Positions 35,816 through 45,753 of a DNA stretch of 64,000 nt are shown here, in pieces. The stretch covers positions 1 to 64,000 of the forward strand of contig NZ_JAGUCO010000028.1 in NCBI RefSeq assembly GCF_018271995.1. The letters run 5' to 3'. The first letter of the stretch is position 1; the number at the start of each line of letters is the position of its first letter. The position numbers and the translations under genes are program-made. The notes beneath the pieces were generated by a model. That model was not told the DNA's origin, ran no database searches, and saw nothing but the letters and a program-made list of their open reading frames with translations. This DNA is from Carboxylicivirga linearis (GTDB lineage Bacteria; Bacteroidota; Bacteroidia; Bacteroidales; Marinilabiliaceae).

Positions 35816-38073
35816 TGATAAAAATATATACAGCAATAATAATCAGCCTTTTATTGTGGTCATGCTCAAACAAACAGCCTGCCGGCAACAACGATGCGAG
35901 CATACTGAACTACGTAAATCCGTTTATGGGAACGGACGGCCCCGGTAACACCTATCCGGGTGCTCAATACCCATTCGGAGCAGTTCAGCTAAGTCCCGAT
36001 CATGGTTTAAGCGGCTGGGATCGTATTTCGGGATACTCCTACCCCGACACGGTTATCAGCGGTTTTAGCCATATGCATTTAAGCGGAACCGGCGCTGGCG
36101 ATTTATACGATTTGCTCTTCATGCCCATCAACAAAAGAAGTTCGAGAACACTCAATGAGAATGGCAACAGACATTTTTCAGTTTTCTCTCATATCAATGA
36201 AGGTGCCTCGCCAGGATACTATTGGGTGTTGCTTCAGGACTTCGGCATAAAAGCAGAAATGACCGCAAGTGCCCGCGGGGGAGTACAGAGATATCATTTT
36301 CCTGCGGACACAGGCAAGGCTGTTATTCTTGATTTGGGATATGCTTTGAATTGGGATGGCCCAACCGACACGTACATTAAAGTGGTTGATAATCAAACTT
36401 TGGTTGGATACCGAAAATCATCAGGTTGGGCAGCCGATCAACGCGTGTATTTCAAAGCTGAATTTTCACTACCCTTCTCTGGTTATCAGCTTTTTGAAGA
36501 AGATAAAAAGGTAAAATTAGAAGCAAAAGCGAAACACACCAAAATAAGAGTCAATTTCGATTCTAATAAAGAAGAGGTAATTGAGATTAAAGTGGCATTG
36601 GCATCATCCAATATTGAAGGCGCTGAAGCCAACTTTGCTGCTGAATTAGCTAATAAAGACTTTGCTGCTATAAAAGCTGAGTCAGAACAAGCTTGGACAA
36701 AAGAATTATCCAAGATTAACGTTGAATCAAGGGATGATGAGTTAAAAAGGACTTTCTACACTACGCTTTATCAAACCATGCTGAATCCGCGTATTTACTC
36801 TGATGTAAACGGATATTACAAAGCCCCGAACGGAAAAGTAGAGAAAGCTGAAGGCTATACGCGCTATGAGTTATTCTCGCTTTGGGATACTTTCAGAGCA
36901 GCTCATCCTCTGTACACCATTATGCACCCAAGTCGGGTTCAGGACATAGTGAAATCTTTTATGGCACATTATCGCGAAACAGGATTGCTTCCTGTTTGGT
37001 CGCTCGAAGGCAACGAAACCAATATGATGATTGGTTATCATGCAGTTCCGGTAATTGTTGATGCCTATTTGAAAGGATTATTGCTTGATTGTGATGCCAA
37101 TGAATTATACGAGGCTTGCAAAGCATCAGCCATGCAGGATGGAAAACGCATTGACGAATACAAAGCAAGAGGTTTTGTCTCGGCTGATAAAAAACACGAA
37201 AACTGGTCTGTTTCATTAACCTTAGAATATGCATACAACGACTGGTGTATCGCTCAACTGGCAAAAGATTTAGATAAAGTAGAGGATTATCAATATTTTA
37301 AGAAACGATCTGAGAATTGGGCCAATCATTACGATGGCGAAAGCTCATTCCTCAGAACCATAGAAGCCGATGGTTCTTTTATCAAACACTTTATTCCAAA
37401 AGAATATACCGATGATTACTGCGAATCAAATGCATGGCAGTATTTCTGGTTTGTACCGCATAATATTCAAGGCCTGATAAACCAACTAGGCTCATCGCAA
37501 CGCTTTGAAGAAAAGCTGGATTCTATGTTTAACTATTATCCGGAAGAAGATGATCAACTGCCTATCTTCAGCACGGGTATGATTGGCCAATATGCACACG
37601 GAAATGAACCCAGTCATCATGTTGGCTATTTGTACAATTACATTGGCAAACCCTGGAAAACGCAGGCGATCGTTCGACAAATTGCCGAGAGTCAATATTC
37701 ACCCACTCCGAATGGACATTGTGGCAACGAAGATTGCGGACAAATGTCGGCTTGGTTTGTTTATTCAGCACTAGGATTTTACCCGGTTAATCCGGCCGAT
37801 GGAATCTATGTTATTGGCACTCCAATGCTGGATAAAGCCAGTATCAAGCTCGAAAATGGCAAACAATTTGCAGTAATAGCTGAAAATCTTTCAAAAGAAA
37901 ATAAATACATACAGGAAGCTTTTTTAAATGGCAAACCTTTAAAAGAATCCTATATCCAACATCAGGAAATAATGAAAGGTGGCGAACTGATTTTTAAAAT
38001 GGGATCGGAACCCAACATTTATTTATGGACTGATAAAAACGCTTACCCTCCATCTGACGAACAAAAAAACTAA
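35815..38073 (+). CDS. GH92 alpha-mannosidase lipoprotein
   Basis: 752 residues, lipobox LWSC. Canonical GH92: YVNPFMGTDGPGNTYPGAQ and FGAVQLSPDHG at the N-terminal beta domain, FSHMHLSGTGAGD, the EGNET segment (Glu401) and GNEDCGQMSAW (637-647) in the alpha-toroid domain. GH92 enzymes are calcium-dependent inverting exo-alpha-mannosidases, usually for alpha-1,2 linkages. Being a lipoprotein, it may act on the surface or on the periplasmic face of the membrane. Start codon overlaps the preceding stop by 1 bp. Confidence 0.95.
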   Translation: MIKIYTAIIISLLLWSCSNKQPAGNNDASILNYVNPFMGTDGPGNTYPGAQYPFGAVQLSPDHGLSGWDRISGYSYPDTVISGFSHMHLSGTGAGDLYDLLFMPINKRSSRTLNENGNRHFSVFSHINEGASPGYYWVLLQDFGIKAEMTASARGGVQRYHFPADTGKAVILDLGYALNWDGPTDTYIKVVDNQTLVGYRKSSGWAADQRVYFKAEFSLPFSGYQLFEEDKKVKLEAKAKHTKIRVNFDSNKEEVIEIKVALASSNIEGAEANFAAELANKDFAAIKAESEQAWTKELSKINVESRDDELKRTFYTTLYQTMLNPRIYSDVNGYYKAPNGKVEKAEGYTRYELFSLWDTFRAAHPLYTIMHPSRVQDIVKSFMAHYRETGLLPVWSLEGNETNMMIGYHAVPVIVDAYLKGLLLDCDANELYEACKASAMQDGKRIDEYKARGFVSADKKHENWSVSLTLEYAYNDWCIAQLAKDLDKVEDYQYFKKRSENWANHYDGESSFLRTIEADGSFIKHFIPKEYTDDYCESNAWQYFWFVPHNIQGLINQLGSSQRFEEKLDSMFNYYPEEDDQLPIFSTGMIGQYAHGNEPSHHVGYLYNYIGKPWKTQAIVRQIAESQYSPTPNGHCGNEDCGQMSAWFVYSALGFYPVNPADGIYVIGTPMLDKASIKLENGKQFAVIAENLSKENKYIQEAFLNGKPLKESYIQHQEIMKGGELIFKMGSEPNIYLWTDKNAYPPSDEQKN

Positions 38074-38077
38074 TAAA

Positions 38078-39076
38078 ATGAGTGGAAGAAGAAACTTTAT
38101 CAAAATGGCTTTAATGGGAGGCGCCGCCGTTGCCTCTCAGGGACTGAAAGCGCGTACGCTTAAAGCAACAGGATTTAAAGGAAACTCTGGTAGTAAACCT
38201 TTGGTTATTTCCACCTGGAATCATGGCATACCTGCCAATGCAGAAGCCTGGAAAATCTTAAGTACAGGCGGCAAGTCGATTGATGCAGTTGAAAAAGGAG
38301 TGATGATCCCCGAAGGCGATCCAGAAGTTCGAAGCGTTGGATACGGAGGCTATCCCGACAGAGATGGTCATGTTACATTAGATGCTTCCATTATGGACTA
38401 CAATATGGATACCGGTGCCGTTTGTTTCCTCGAAGGAATAAAACATCCAATCAATGTGGCACGATTGGTGATGGATAAAACTCCACATGTGATGTTGTCT
38501 GGCGAGGGAGCACTGCAGTTTGCTTTGGAACAAGGTTTCAAAACCGAGAATCTTCTTACTGAAAAATCGAAGAAAGATTGGGAAGAGTGGAAAAAGAAAT
38601 CGGACTACAAACCTGTTATCAACATCGAAAATCACGATACCATTGGAATGTTAGCCATTGATGAAAAAGGACGCGTGGCAGGTGCATGTACTACTTCAGG
38701 TGCATCATGGAAAATGCATGGTCGTGTGGGTGATTCGCCAATTGTAGGTGCCGGTTTATTTGTGGATGGTGAAGTTGGTGGAGCCACAGCAACAGGATTG
38801 GGAGAAGCTGTAATTCGTACTGCCGGTAGTGCTATTGTAGTTGAATTAATGCGCAACGGGATGTCGCCATTTGATGCCTGCAAAGAAGCCACTCACCGCA
38901 TTTACAAGCAGCACAAAGGTCGTCCTGAATTCGATTACCTGCAAGTTGGATTTATTGCTATTAACAAGCATGGCGAATACGGTAGTTACAGTCTTCGTAA
39001 AGGTTTTAACTACGCCGTTTTCGACGAAAAAGGTGGTAACCGCATGGAAGATGCTGTATATTATTACGAAGAATAA
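38078..39076 (+). CDS. Glycosylasparaginase (N4-(beta-N-acetylglucosaminyl)-L-asparaginase)
   Basis: 332 residues. The N-terminus GRRNFIKMALMGGA is a Tat-type signal (twin Arg). The Ntn-hydrolase precursor shows the autocleavage site ENHDTIGMLA, where Thr188 becomes the new N-terminal nucleophile, and downstream GDSPIVGAGLFVDG and ATATGLGEAVIR complete the family pattern. The enzyme cuts GlcNAc-Asn, the linkage remaining when a glycan is trimmed without PNGase or on short glycopeptides. It begins 4 bp after the GH92 stop. Confidence 0.93.
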   Translation: MSGRRNFIKMALMGGAAVASQGLKARTLKATGFKGNSGSKPLVISTWNHGIPANAEAWKILSTGGKSIDAVEKGVMIPEGDPEVRSVGYGGYPDRDGHVTLDASIMDYNMDTGAVCFLEGIKHPINVARLVMDKTPHVMLSGEGALQFALEQGFKTENLLTEKSKKDWEEWKKKSDYKPVINIENHDTIGMLAIDEKGRVAGACTTSGASWKMHGRVGDSPIVGAGLFVDGEVGGATATGLGEAVIRTAGSAIVVELMRNGMSPFDACKEATHRIYKQHKGRPEFDYLQVGFIAINKHGEYGSYSLRKGFNYAVFDEKGGNRMEDAVYYYEE

Positions 39077-39383
39077 AATATACTTAAACAAAGCTTAACC
39101 AATTTTGTACTGTTTTGGCCTCATAATGAAAGACGAATGTTATGAAGTTGAAATATAGTAAGACCAGGAAGCTGAGAACTTGTTCGAAGATCACCTGGCC
39201 GCACTTAATTTCAACAAAAAACATGAGTCATTCAGTATGTAACCTTGATTTTCTTTGTTTCGTTTCTTGTATCAAGACAAGAAATGAAAAGCCCCCGCGG
39301 CTTGAGCGGTGATTATCAAGACTAAGTTGCAGTTATGCATTGGCCACACAATTTTGTTTATCTAAAAGAATATTGGATTGCAT
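39077..39383. other. Gene-free spacer with hairpin repeat
   Basis: No ORF. TTTCGTTTCTTGT (39258-39270) and ACAAGAAATGAAA (39277-39289) form a 13-bp stem with one mismatch, followed by AGCCCCCGCGGC. The left part reads like decayed sequence. The hairpin looks like a dispersed Bacteroidota intergenic repeat and may end or attenuate transcription before the second GH92. Confidence 0.45.
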
Positions 39384-42300
39384 ATGAATATACTCAAAAA
39401 AAAATTGAAGCCATTGATCAAGATAATTCCAATAGCCCTTCTTATATTATTGGTATCAACTACTAATGCACAAGAAAAAAAGGACTACACTCATTACGTT
39501 GATCCCTTTATCGGAACGGGCGGACACGGACATACCTTCCCCGGAGCTACTTTACCTTTTGGAATGGTTCAACTAAGCCCTGATACAGGTATTGAAGGCT
39601 GGGACTGGTGTTCTGGTTATCATGAATCGGACAGTTCGGTAATTGGTTTTTCGCATACCCATTTAAGCGGAACAGGAGGAGCAGATTATGGCGATGTATT
39701 ATTGATGCCAACTGTTGGAAACGTTAATTTTCAACCGGGTACCAAAGCCGATCCTGATGCTGGTTATCGAAGTCGTTTTAGTCATGATAATGAGATAGCT
39801 TCACCCGGATATTATTCGGTATTGTTAGATGATTATAATATCAAGGCCGAATTAACTGCCACGCTTCGCACTGGAATGCATAAATACACTTTTCCTGAAT
39901 CAGATGAGGCACATATCATTCTTGATCTGGAGCATGGTATTGCCAATAACGTTACCAATGCTGATATCCAAGTTCTTTCCGATACAAAGGTTGAAGGAAC
40001 TCGTTTCTCACAAGGCTGGGCAAGCGATCAACGATTGTTTTTTGCCATGGAATTTTCAAAACCCTTTGATAAGGTTCTGTTAGCTCAAGAAGATAAATTG
40101 GTAAAATCAAACACCAAAGCCGAAGGCAAAAGCATTAAAGCAGCGTTCAATTACCACACTAATGAAGGTGAAACCATCATTATAAAAGTGGCTATTTCAT
40201 CCGTATCGTGCGAAAATGCTTGGGCCAATATGGAAGCTGAAAACAAAGGTTTTGATTTTGATGCAACCTTAGCTCAGGCAAAAGAAACGTGGAATAAAGA
40301 GCTTTCGAAAATTAAAGTGGAAGGTGGTTCTGACGATGAAAAAGTAATTTTCTATACTGCTTTGTATCATACCAAAATACATCCAAATACTTTCCAGGAT
40401 GTGAATGGCGAATACCGTGGTATGGATATGAAGATTCACAAAGCGGAAGGTCGCAGTCATTACACTTTGTACTCGTTATGGGACACCTTCCGTGGATTAC
40501 ATCCTCTGTATTCAATTGTTGATACAAAATACAACAACGATTTTATTAAATCGATGATTGCCAAATACAATGAATCGGGCCGTTTACCGGTATGGGAATT
40601 ATGGAGCAACGAAACCAATACGATGATTGGCTATCATTCTGTGCCCGTTATTGCCGATGCTATTTTAAAAGGATATTACACCGGCGATGTGCAAGAAGCC
40701 TATCAGGCCATGCTTTCTTCAGCTATGGCTGACGGACAAGGCCTGAATGACTACAAACATATGCACTATATTCCTCGCGAAAAAGAAGCAAATTCAGTTT
40801 CAAAAACCGTGGAATATGCATTTGATGATTATTGCATTGCTCTGGTTGCACTCAAATTAGGCAAGATCGATGATTACAAAGAATTCACGCTTCGATCACT
40901 TAATTACAGAAATGTATTTGATCCGGAAACTAAATTTATGCGTGGCCGCGATGAAAACGGAGTTTGGAATCCTGACTTTGATCCAATGGCTATTACTTTG
41001 TTTGGTTCGGGCGATTTCACCGAAGGAAACTCATGGCACTACTCCTTCTTTGCGCCTCATGATATTAATGGTTTGATAAAGCTTTATGGTGGTAAAGATG
41101 CATTTATTGCCAAGCTGGATGAGATGTTCGAGCAGGATGCTGTTAATGATAATGAGCATGCGCATGATGTAACGGGTTTGATTGGTCAGTATGCGCAAGG
41201 CAACGAACCATCGCACCATGTGATTTACACTTACAACTTTGCTCAACGTCCGGATAAAACGCAAGCCATGATTCGTCGAGTAATGAAAGAGATGTACACT
41301 ACCGACAAAGATGGCTACAGCGGAAATGAAGACACGGGGCAGATGTCGGCTTGGTACGTATTGTCTTCTATGGGTTTCTATTCAATGAATCCGGTAAGCG
41401 GTGAATACATTATCGGCAGTCCTGTTTTTGATAAGGTCACCATCAATCTTGAGAATGGTAAGCAGTTTATTATTGAAGCGAATAATAACTCTGATGATAA
41501 TGTTTATATAAGCTCTGCTACATTGAATGGGAAAGCATACGATTATACGTACATCAAGCATACTGATATAATGCAAGGTGGAAAGCTAACCTTCGAAATG
41601 AGCTCAACACCTCAAAGTTGGGGAACATCAATTGAAGCTGCTCCGATTGAATTAGCGGCTAATGAAGACATTGAGATTGAGCCACGTGCCAACAAGGCAT
41701 TTATGCCTTATTCGGCTTCATCAGCGCAAATTTTCAAAGATCAACTGCCTGTTGAATTGCTTTGTCAGACAGAAGGAGTTACTATCTATTACACTTTAGA
41801 TGGGACGAGCCCAACAACAGAATCAAAGGTTTATAGCAAACCAATTATTCTGAAAAGGTCAACTACATTAAAAGCGATCAGTATCAAGGAAGGCTATATT
41901 ACCAGTGATGTTAAAAGCATTCAGTTCCGCAAGGCATACTTCAATGATGGAAAATCAGAATATCCGGTTCTCTCGACTGAGGCAACCATATCGCAAGCCT
42001 ATAATCCAGGTAAACAAACTCTAATTGATGGTAAGTTAGGTTCTAACAATTATCGCGATGGGTTGTGGACAGGAACCAACGATAAGAAATTTGATGCAGT
42101 TATCGACTTAGGCACGAAGAAGAAAATCAGCCAGGTAACCATTAATTTCACTCAGAACACGGGTTCTTGGATCTTCCCTCCTAAATCAATTACTATTTTA
42201 GGATCGAATGATGGTGAGAACTTTACAGAAATTGCAAACGAGCAATACGAATTACCATCACACCATGTTGATATACTTGTGTTGACAAAAACCATAGCAT

Positions 42301-42419
42301 CAAAAACAAAAGCACGATACCTAAAAGTAATCATCGAAAGTGCGGGTAAATTACCTAGCTGGCATTCGGGTTCAGGTTTGCCATCGTACTTGTTTATTGA
42401 TGAAATTACAGTAGAGTAA
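39384..42419 (+). CDS. GH92 alpha-mannosidase with chitobiase-C and F5/8 C domains
   Basis: 1,011 residues from the ATG at 39384 (a TTG two codons upstream is less likely). Signal peptide ends TTNAQ with no lipobox. GH92 body at about 25-760: YVDPFIGTGGHGHTFPGA, WSNETNTMIGYHSVP, GNEDTGQMSAW. A chitobiase C-terminal-like segment (VTIYYTLDGTSPTTES, about 810-850) and an F5/8 type C domain (about 870-1010) follow and probably bind the glycoprotein. Catalytic motifs agree with the GH92 at 35815, so both are expected to be active alpha-mannosidases. It lies 307 bp after the glycosylasparaginase and may have its own promoter. Confidence 0.95.
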   Translation: MNILKKKLKPLIKIIPIALLILLVSTTNAQEKKDYTHYVDPFIGTGGHGHTFPGATLPFGMVQLSPDTGIEGWDWCSGYHESDSSVIGFSHTHLSGTGGADYGDVLLMPTVGNVNFQPGTKADPDAGYRSRFSHDNEIASPGYYSVLLDDYNIKAELTATLRTGMHKYTFPESDEAHIILDLEHGIANNVTNADIQVLSDTKVEGTRFSQGWASDQRLFFAMEFSKPFDKVLLAQEDKLVKSNTKAEGKSIKAAFNYHTNEGETIIIKVAISSVSCENAWANMEAENKGFDFDATLAQAKETWNKELSKIKVEGGSDDEKVIFYTALYHTKIHPNTFQDVNGEYRGMDMKIHKAEGRSHYTLYSLWDTFRGLHPLYSIVDTKYNNDFIKSMIAKYNESGRLPVWELWSNETNTMIGYHSVPVIADAILKGYYTGDVQEAYQAMLSSAMADGQGLNDYKHMHYIPREKEANSVSKTVEYAFDDYCIALVALKLGKIDDYKEFTLRSLNYRNVFDPETKFMRGRDENGVWNPDFDPMAITLFGSGDFTEGNSWHYSFFAPHDINGLIKLYGGKDAFIAKLDEMFEQDAVNDNEHAHDVTGLIGQYAQGNEPSHHVIYTYNFAQRPDKTQAMIRRVMKEMYTTDKDGYSGNEDTGQMSAWYVLSSMGFYSMNPVSGEYIIGSPVFDKVTINLENGKQFIIEANNNSDDNVYISSATLNGKAYDYTYIKHTDIMQGGKLTFEMSSTPQSWGTSIEAAPIELAANEDIEIEPRANKAFMPYSASSAQIFKDQLPVELLCQTEGVTIYYTLDGTSPTTESKVYSKPIILKRSTTLKAISIKEGYITSDVKSIQFRKAYFNDGKSEYPVLSTEATISQAYNPGKQTLIDGKLGSNNYRDGLWTGTNDKKFDAVIDLGTKKKISQVTINFTQNTGSWIFPPKSITILGSNDGENFTEIANEQYELPSHHVDILVLTKTIASKTKARYLKVIIESAGKLPSWHSGSGLPSYLFIDEITVE

Positions 42420-42529
42420 AAAATAAATAGTTTATTAGTTTTAAGACAGTAGGCAGTAGTTTATCAGCAGTATCGAGATGATTATTTTGCTGAAAAAGCA
42501 AAAATACTGATAAACAACAGGAACTAAAT

Positions 42530-42660
42530 ATCTCCAGAGGAGATACATATTTATAGCTTATGAGAATAAGATATTGTACACAACCTCAGAGAGGTTGAAT
42601 AAAATCTAATACGAATTCACCCCTTCAACCTCCCATTCGGGGGTTAGGGATTAATTAGAA
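42530..42660. repeat. Dispersed-repeat-like intergenic sequence
   Basis: The 253-bp gap between two GH92 genes includes CTCCAGAGGAG, the stem CAACCTC-AGA-GAGGTTG (42581-42597) and a C-rich stretch followed by CGGGGGTTAGGG. I recognise this style from dispersed intergenic repeats of Bacteroidota. No gene or clear terminator is seen. Family assignment is from memory. Confidence 0.4.
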
Positions 42661-42672
42661 AAAAATTCAAAT

Positions 42673-44904
42673 ATGAAACGAATATTAACCATCATAACAG
42701 CAGTTGGCCTCTTGAGTTCTGTAAGTGCTCAAAACCCGGCCGACTATGTGAATCCTTTTATCGGTAGCGATAATTACGGGACCACAAACCCGGGGGCCAT
42801 TGTGCCTCGCGGAATGATTTCGGCTGTTCCATTTAATGTATCTGGTCGTCCCAACAAACACGAGAAGGACAGTGATTGGTGGAGTACCCCCTACTCTAAC
42901 GTAAATGAAACATTTACGGGTTTTAGTCATGTTAATCTTTCTGGTGTGGGATGCCCTGATTTGGGAACCATCATTCTTATGCCCACAACCGGAGAGCTTA
43001 AAACAAGCCCTGGTGAATATGCCACCAGCTATAGCGATGAAGAAGCCGAACCGGGTTATTATTCCAATAAACTGACTCGTTACGACATCAAAACAGAAGT
43101 AACAGCTAGTGTACGCAGCGCTGTCAACCGATATACTTTCCCTGCTGGTCAGGCCAATGTCCTATTAAATTTAGGATTAGGATTGACCAACGAGCAAGAC
43201 GGTTATTTGCGCATTACATCCAATAACGAGGTTGAAGGATTCAGAACCGTTGGATCGTTTTGTTACAACAGTCCGGAAGAGATTTATCCGGTTTATTTTG
43301 TAATTAAGTTAGATAAAAAAGCGGATACCTTTGGTACCTGGAAAAAACCTCCTCACTATAATGGTGTGGAAGGAAACTGGATGGGTTACAATGGTAAAAC
43401 TCGTTTGATGAAGGAATATACCAAGCCTTTAGTTGGCGACAGTATCGGTGCTTATTTTACTTATCATTTCGATAAGGAAACAGAAGTTGAAGTGCAAGTG
43501 GGCGTTAGTTATGTAAGCATCGAAAATGCCCGTGAGAACCTTCATAAAGAGATTGCCAACAAGCATTTTAACGAGATTCGTACCGAAGCCTACAATAAAT
43601 GGAATGAAACACTTTCGCGCATCAAAGTAAAAGGTGGAACTGAAGATCAGAAAACCATTTTCTACACTGCATTATATCACACACATATTCATCCCAACAC
43701 TTTGAATGACATAAACGGTGAATACCCAACTGTTGGCTCAGGTAAAATTGGTCACACGGATGGAACTCGTTACACTGTTTTCTCTTTATGGGACACTTAT
43801 CGCAACATGCATCAATTAATGAGTTTAGTATACCCTGATGAACAATTGGGAATGGTTCGTTCGATGATTGATATGTATAAAGAAAATGGCTGGTTGCCTA
43901 AATGGGAACTAAATTCCACCGAAACTTTTACAATGGTGGGTGATCCTGCGGCCGTTGTGATTAGCGATACTTACATGCGAGGCATCCGCGATTTTGATAC
44001 TGAGATGGCCATGGAAGCTATGCTAAAAAGTGCCACTCAAACAGAGAATAATCCGTTGCGTCCGGAGTTGAACGAATATCTAAAGCATCAATACATACCT
44101 GTTCAGGAAGAATTTGACGGATCGGTTTCAACAACCTTGGAATATGGTGCTGCTGACTTTGCTATTGCACAGATGGCAAAAGAACTCGGGCAGACATCAA
44201 CCTATAAAACCTTTATGAAACGTGCCGGATATTACAAAAACATGTACGACAAAGGCGAAGGTGTGATGCGTCCACGCATGAGTGATGGTAGCTGGTTTGC
44301 CCCTTTCTCGCCCATGGACGGAGCTAATTTTAAGCCCGTAACCGGTTTTATCGAAGGAACCTCATGGCATTATTCATTTATGGTTCCTTATGATGCAAAA
44401 GGTTTGATCAAACTGAACGGTGGCAATAAAAAGTTTGTTGACAAATTGCAAAGTGTATTCGACAATGGACTTTACGAACCCGATAACGAGCCGGATATGG
44501 GTTATGCTTTCCTTTTTAATTATGTGAAAGGTGAAGAGTGGCGTACGCAAAAAGAAGTTCGGAAAATTGTGGATCACGATTACTCAAACACTCCGGGAGG
44601 AATACCAGGAAACGACGATACCGGAACCATGTCGGCCTGGCTGGCTTTTGCCATGATGGGAATTTACCCTGATGCTCCGGCTGTTCCTCAATACACTATC
44701 TGCAGTCCTTATTTCGATGAGATTACCATTGAACTAGATTCGGGCTTTTACAGCGGCAAAAACTTTATCATCGAAACAGTGAAGACAAACAGAAAAGCTT
44801 CAACTATTGAAAAGATGGAATTAAATGGCCAACCACTTAAAAGTTATTTTATCAGTCACAATGACATTGTGAAAGGTGGTAAATTAAAGATTTGGCTTAA
44901 ATAA
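42673..44904 (+). CDS. GH92-family mannosidase, divergent motif variant
   Basis: 743 residues with a type I signal peptide ending SVSAQ. N-terminal domain carries YVNPFIGSDNYGTTNPGA and FSHVNLSGVGCPDLG. In the toroid domain the usual NET-IGYHSVP segment reads STETFTMVGDPAAVV, losing the His, and GNEDxGQMSAW reads GNDDTGTMSAW. The acidic residues remain, so it should be catalytic, but the pocket that selects the linkage is different from the other two copies. It may act on alpha-1,3, alpha-1,6 or mannosyl-phosphate linkages (inference). Last gene of the plus arm, followed by a terminator. Confidence 0.9.
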   Translation: MKRILTIITAVGLLSSVSAQNPADYVNPFIGSDNYGTTNPGAIVPRGMISAVPFNVSGRPNKHEKDSDWWSTPYSNVNETFTGFSHVNLSGVGCPDLGTIILMPTTGELKTSPGEYATSYSDEEAEPGYYSNKLTRYDIKTEVTASVRSAVNRYTFPAGQANVLLNLGLGLTNEQDGYLRITSNNEVEGFRTVGSFCYNSPEEIYPVYFVIKLDKKADTFGTWKKPPHYNGVEGNWMGYNGKTRLMKEYTKPLVGDSIGAYFTYHFDKETEVEVQVGVSYVSIENARENLHKEIANKHFNEIRTEAYNKWNETLSRIKVKGGTEDQKTIFYTALYHTHIHPNTLNDINGEYPTVGSGKIGHTDGTRYTVFSLWDTYRNMHQLMSLVYPDEQLGMVRSMIDMYKENGWLPKWELNSTETFTMVGDPAAVVISDTYMRGIRDFDTEMAMEAMLKSATQTENNPLRPELNEYLKHQYIPVQEEFDGSVSTTLEYGAADFAIAQMAKELGQTSTYKTFMKRAGYYKNMYDKGEGVMRPRMSDGSWFAPFSPMDGANFKPVTGFIEGTSWHYSFMVPYDAKGLIKLNGGNKKFVDKLQSVFDNGLYEPDNEPDMGYAFLFNYVKGEEWRTQKEVRKIVDHDYSNTPGGIPGNDDTGTMSAWLAFAMMGIYPDAPAVPQYTICSPYFDEITIELDSGFYSGKNFIIETVKTNRKASTIEKMELNGQPLKSYFISHNDIVKGGKLKIWLK

Positions 44905-44967
44905 CATCTAGCTTAACAGTTTACAGGCAAAAATCAGCAGTTAAACTTATAGCAATTACAGAATAAT

Positions 44968-45000
44968 AAAGCCGCTTCCTTATCTGGGAGCGGCTTTTAC
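44968..45000. terminator. Bidirectional terminator after the plus-strand PUL arm
   Basis: AAAGCCGCT (44968-44976) pairs with AGCGGCTTT (44989-44997), with a T run on one side and A run on the other. It lies 63 bp after the last GH92 stop and 12 bp before the end of the convergent HxlR gene, serving both. Confidence 0.88.
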
Positions 45001-45008
45001 TTTCATAT

Positions 45009-45383
45009 CTATTTTAATCTATCATTCTCCTCAAGAACATTTTGCCTATGTGTTGTACCCCATTTTTGTAGCTGAAGAATAATTGACACTAATTCCTTAC
45101 CTGCATCGGTTAAAGAATATTCTACTGATTTTAAGTTATCATTTAGTTCTGTTCGAAGCACAACACCATTAATTTCCAGATCCTTTAATTCCTTTGAAAG
45201 AATTCGTGGAGATATTCCATGACATTTTTTCATTTCATTAAAACGCTTAGGTTCTGAGCTTAAACAAAGGATTAACCTCATCTTCCACTTTCCATTCAAC
45301 ACGCCCATTAAATCATTGAGTGGCAGGAAAAATCCATTACAATCACCAGATCCGGAACATTTAGTATACGTCATTAGTTTCAA
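45009..45383 (-). CDS. HxlR-family transcriptional regulator
   Basis: 124 residues (a second Met at codon 4 is equally possible). Winged-helix HxlR pattern: LNGKWKMRLILCLSSEPKRF, ISPRILSKELKDLEINGVV and VEYSLTDAGKELV. Two Cys near the N-terminus (CSGSGDC) could sense thiol-reactive compounds such as aldehydes or quinones, as in related regulators. HxlR of Bacillus activates the formaldehyde-responsive hxlAB operon; the hxlA-hxlB pair lies 2 kb away, but a different gene intervenes, so linkage is only suggestive. Divergent from a small membrane protein. Confidence 0.88.
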   Translation of the reverse strand: MKLMTYTKCSGSGDCNGFFLPLNDLMGVLNGKWKMRLILCLSSEPKRFNEMKKCHGISPRILSKELKDLEINGVVLRTELNDNLKSVEYSLTDAGKELVSIILQLQKWGTTHRQNVLEENDRLK

Positions 45384-45467
45384 ATAAGTAACCGGTTACA
45401 AAAAGAATACTTTAGCAAAAGTAAAAGAATAAACTGTTTAATTTGTAGAAATTCAAGCAAAGGAGAA

Positions 45468-45740
45468 ATGAATATTGCGATTGTGTCACTAGTATCATTA
45501 ATTATGAATCTGTTTCTTGGCAGGTGGAGAGCTAAATTTAAAAAAATGACACTACCCTGGTGGCTTCTTATTCATGCCTCTATACCAGTTCTTATTCCCT
45601 TACGCATTTGGTTAGATACTCCTAAAATATGGATTCCATTGTTTATTGTTGTTGCCATAATTGGTCAATTTATTGGTTCGAGATACCTTGCGAATAACAC
45701 AGTTTCTGTGATAGAAGCAGACAAAACAAAATCTGTCTAA
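45468..45740 (+). CDS. Small membrane protein, 90 aa
   Basis: Three hydrophobic segments (about 3-18, 29-46, 51-72) make this a small inner-membrane protein with the conserved-looking LGRWRAKFKKMTLPWWLLIHASIPVL-type core (basic loop then WW). I do not recognise a family. It is divergent from the HxlR gene with an 84-bp gap, the usual position of a gene controlled by the regulator. Its function is unknown. Confidence 0.65.
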   Translation: MNIAIVSLVSLIMNLFLGRWRAKFKKMTLPWWLLIHASIPVLIPLRIWLDTPKIWIPLFIVVAIIGQFIGSRYLANNTVSVIEADKTKSV

Positions 45741-45753
45741 TAACCGAAAAAAT

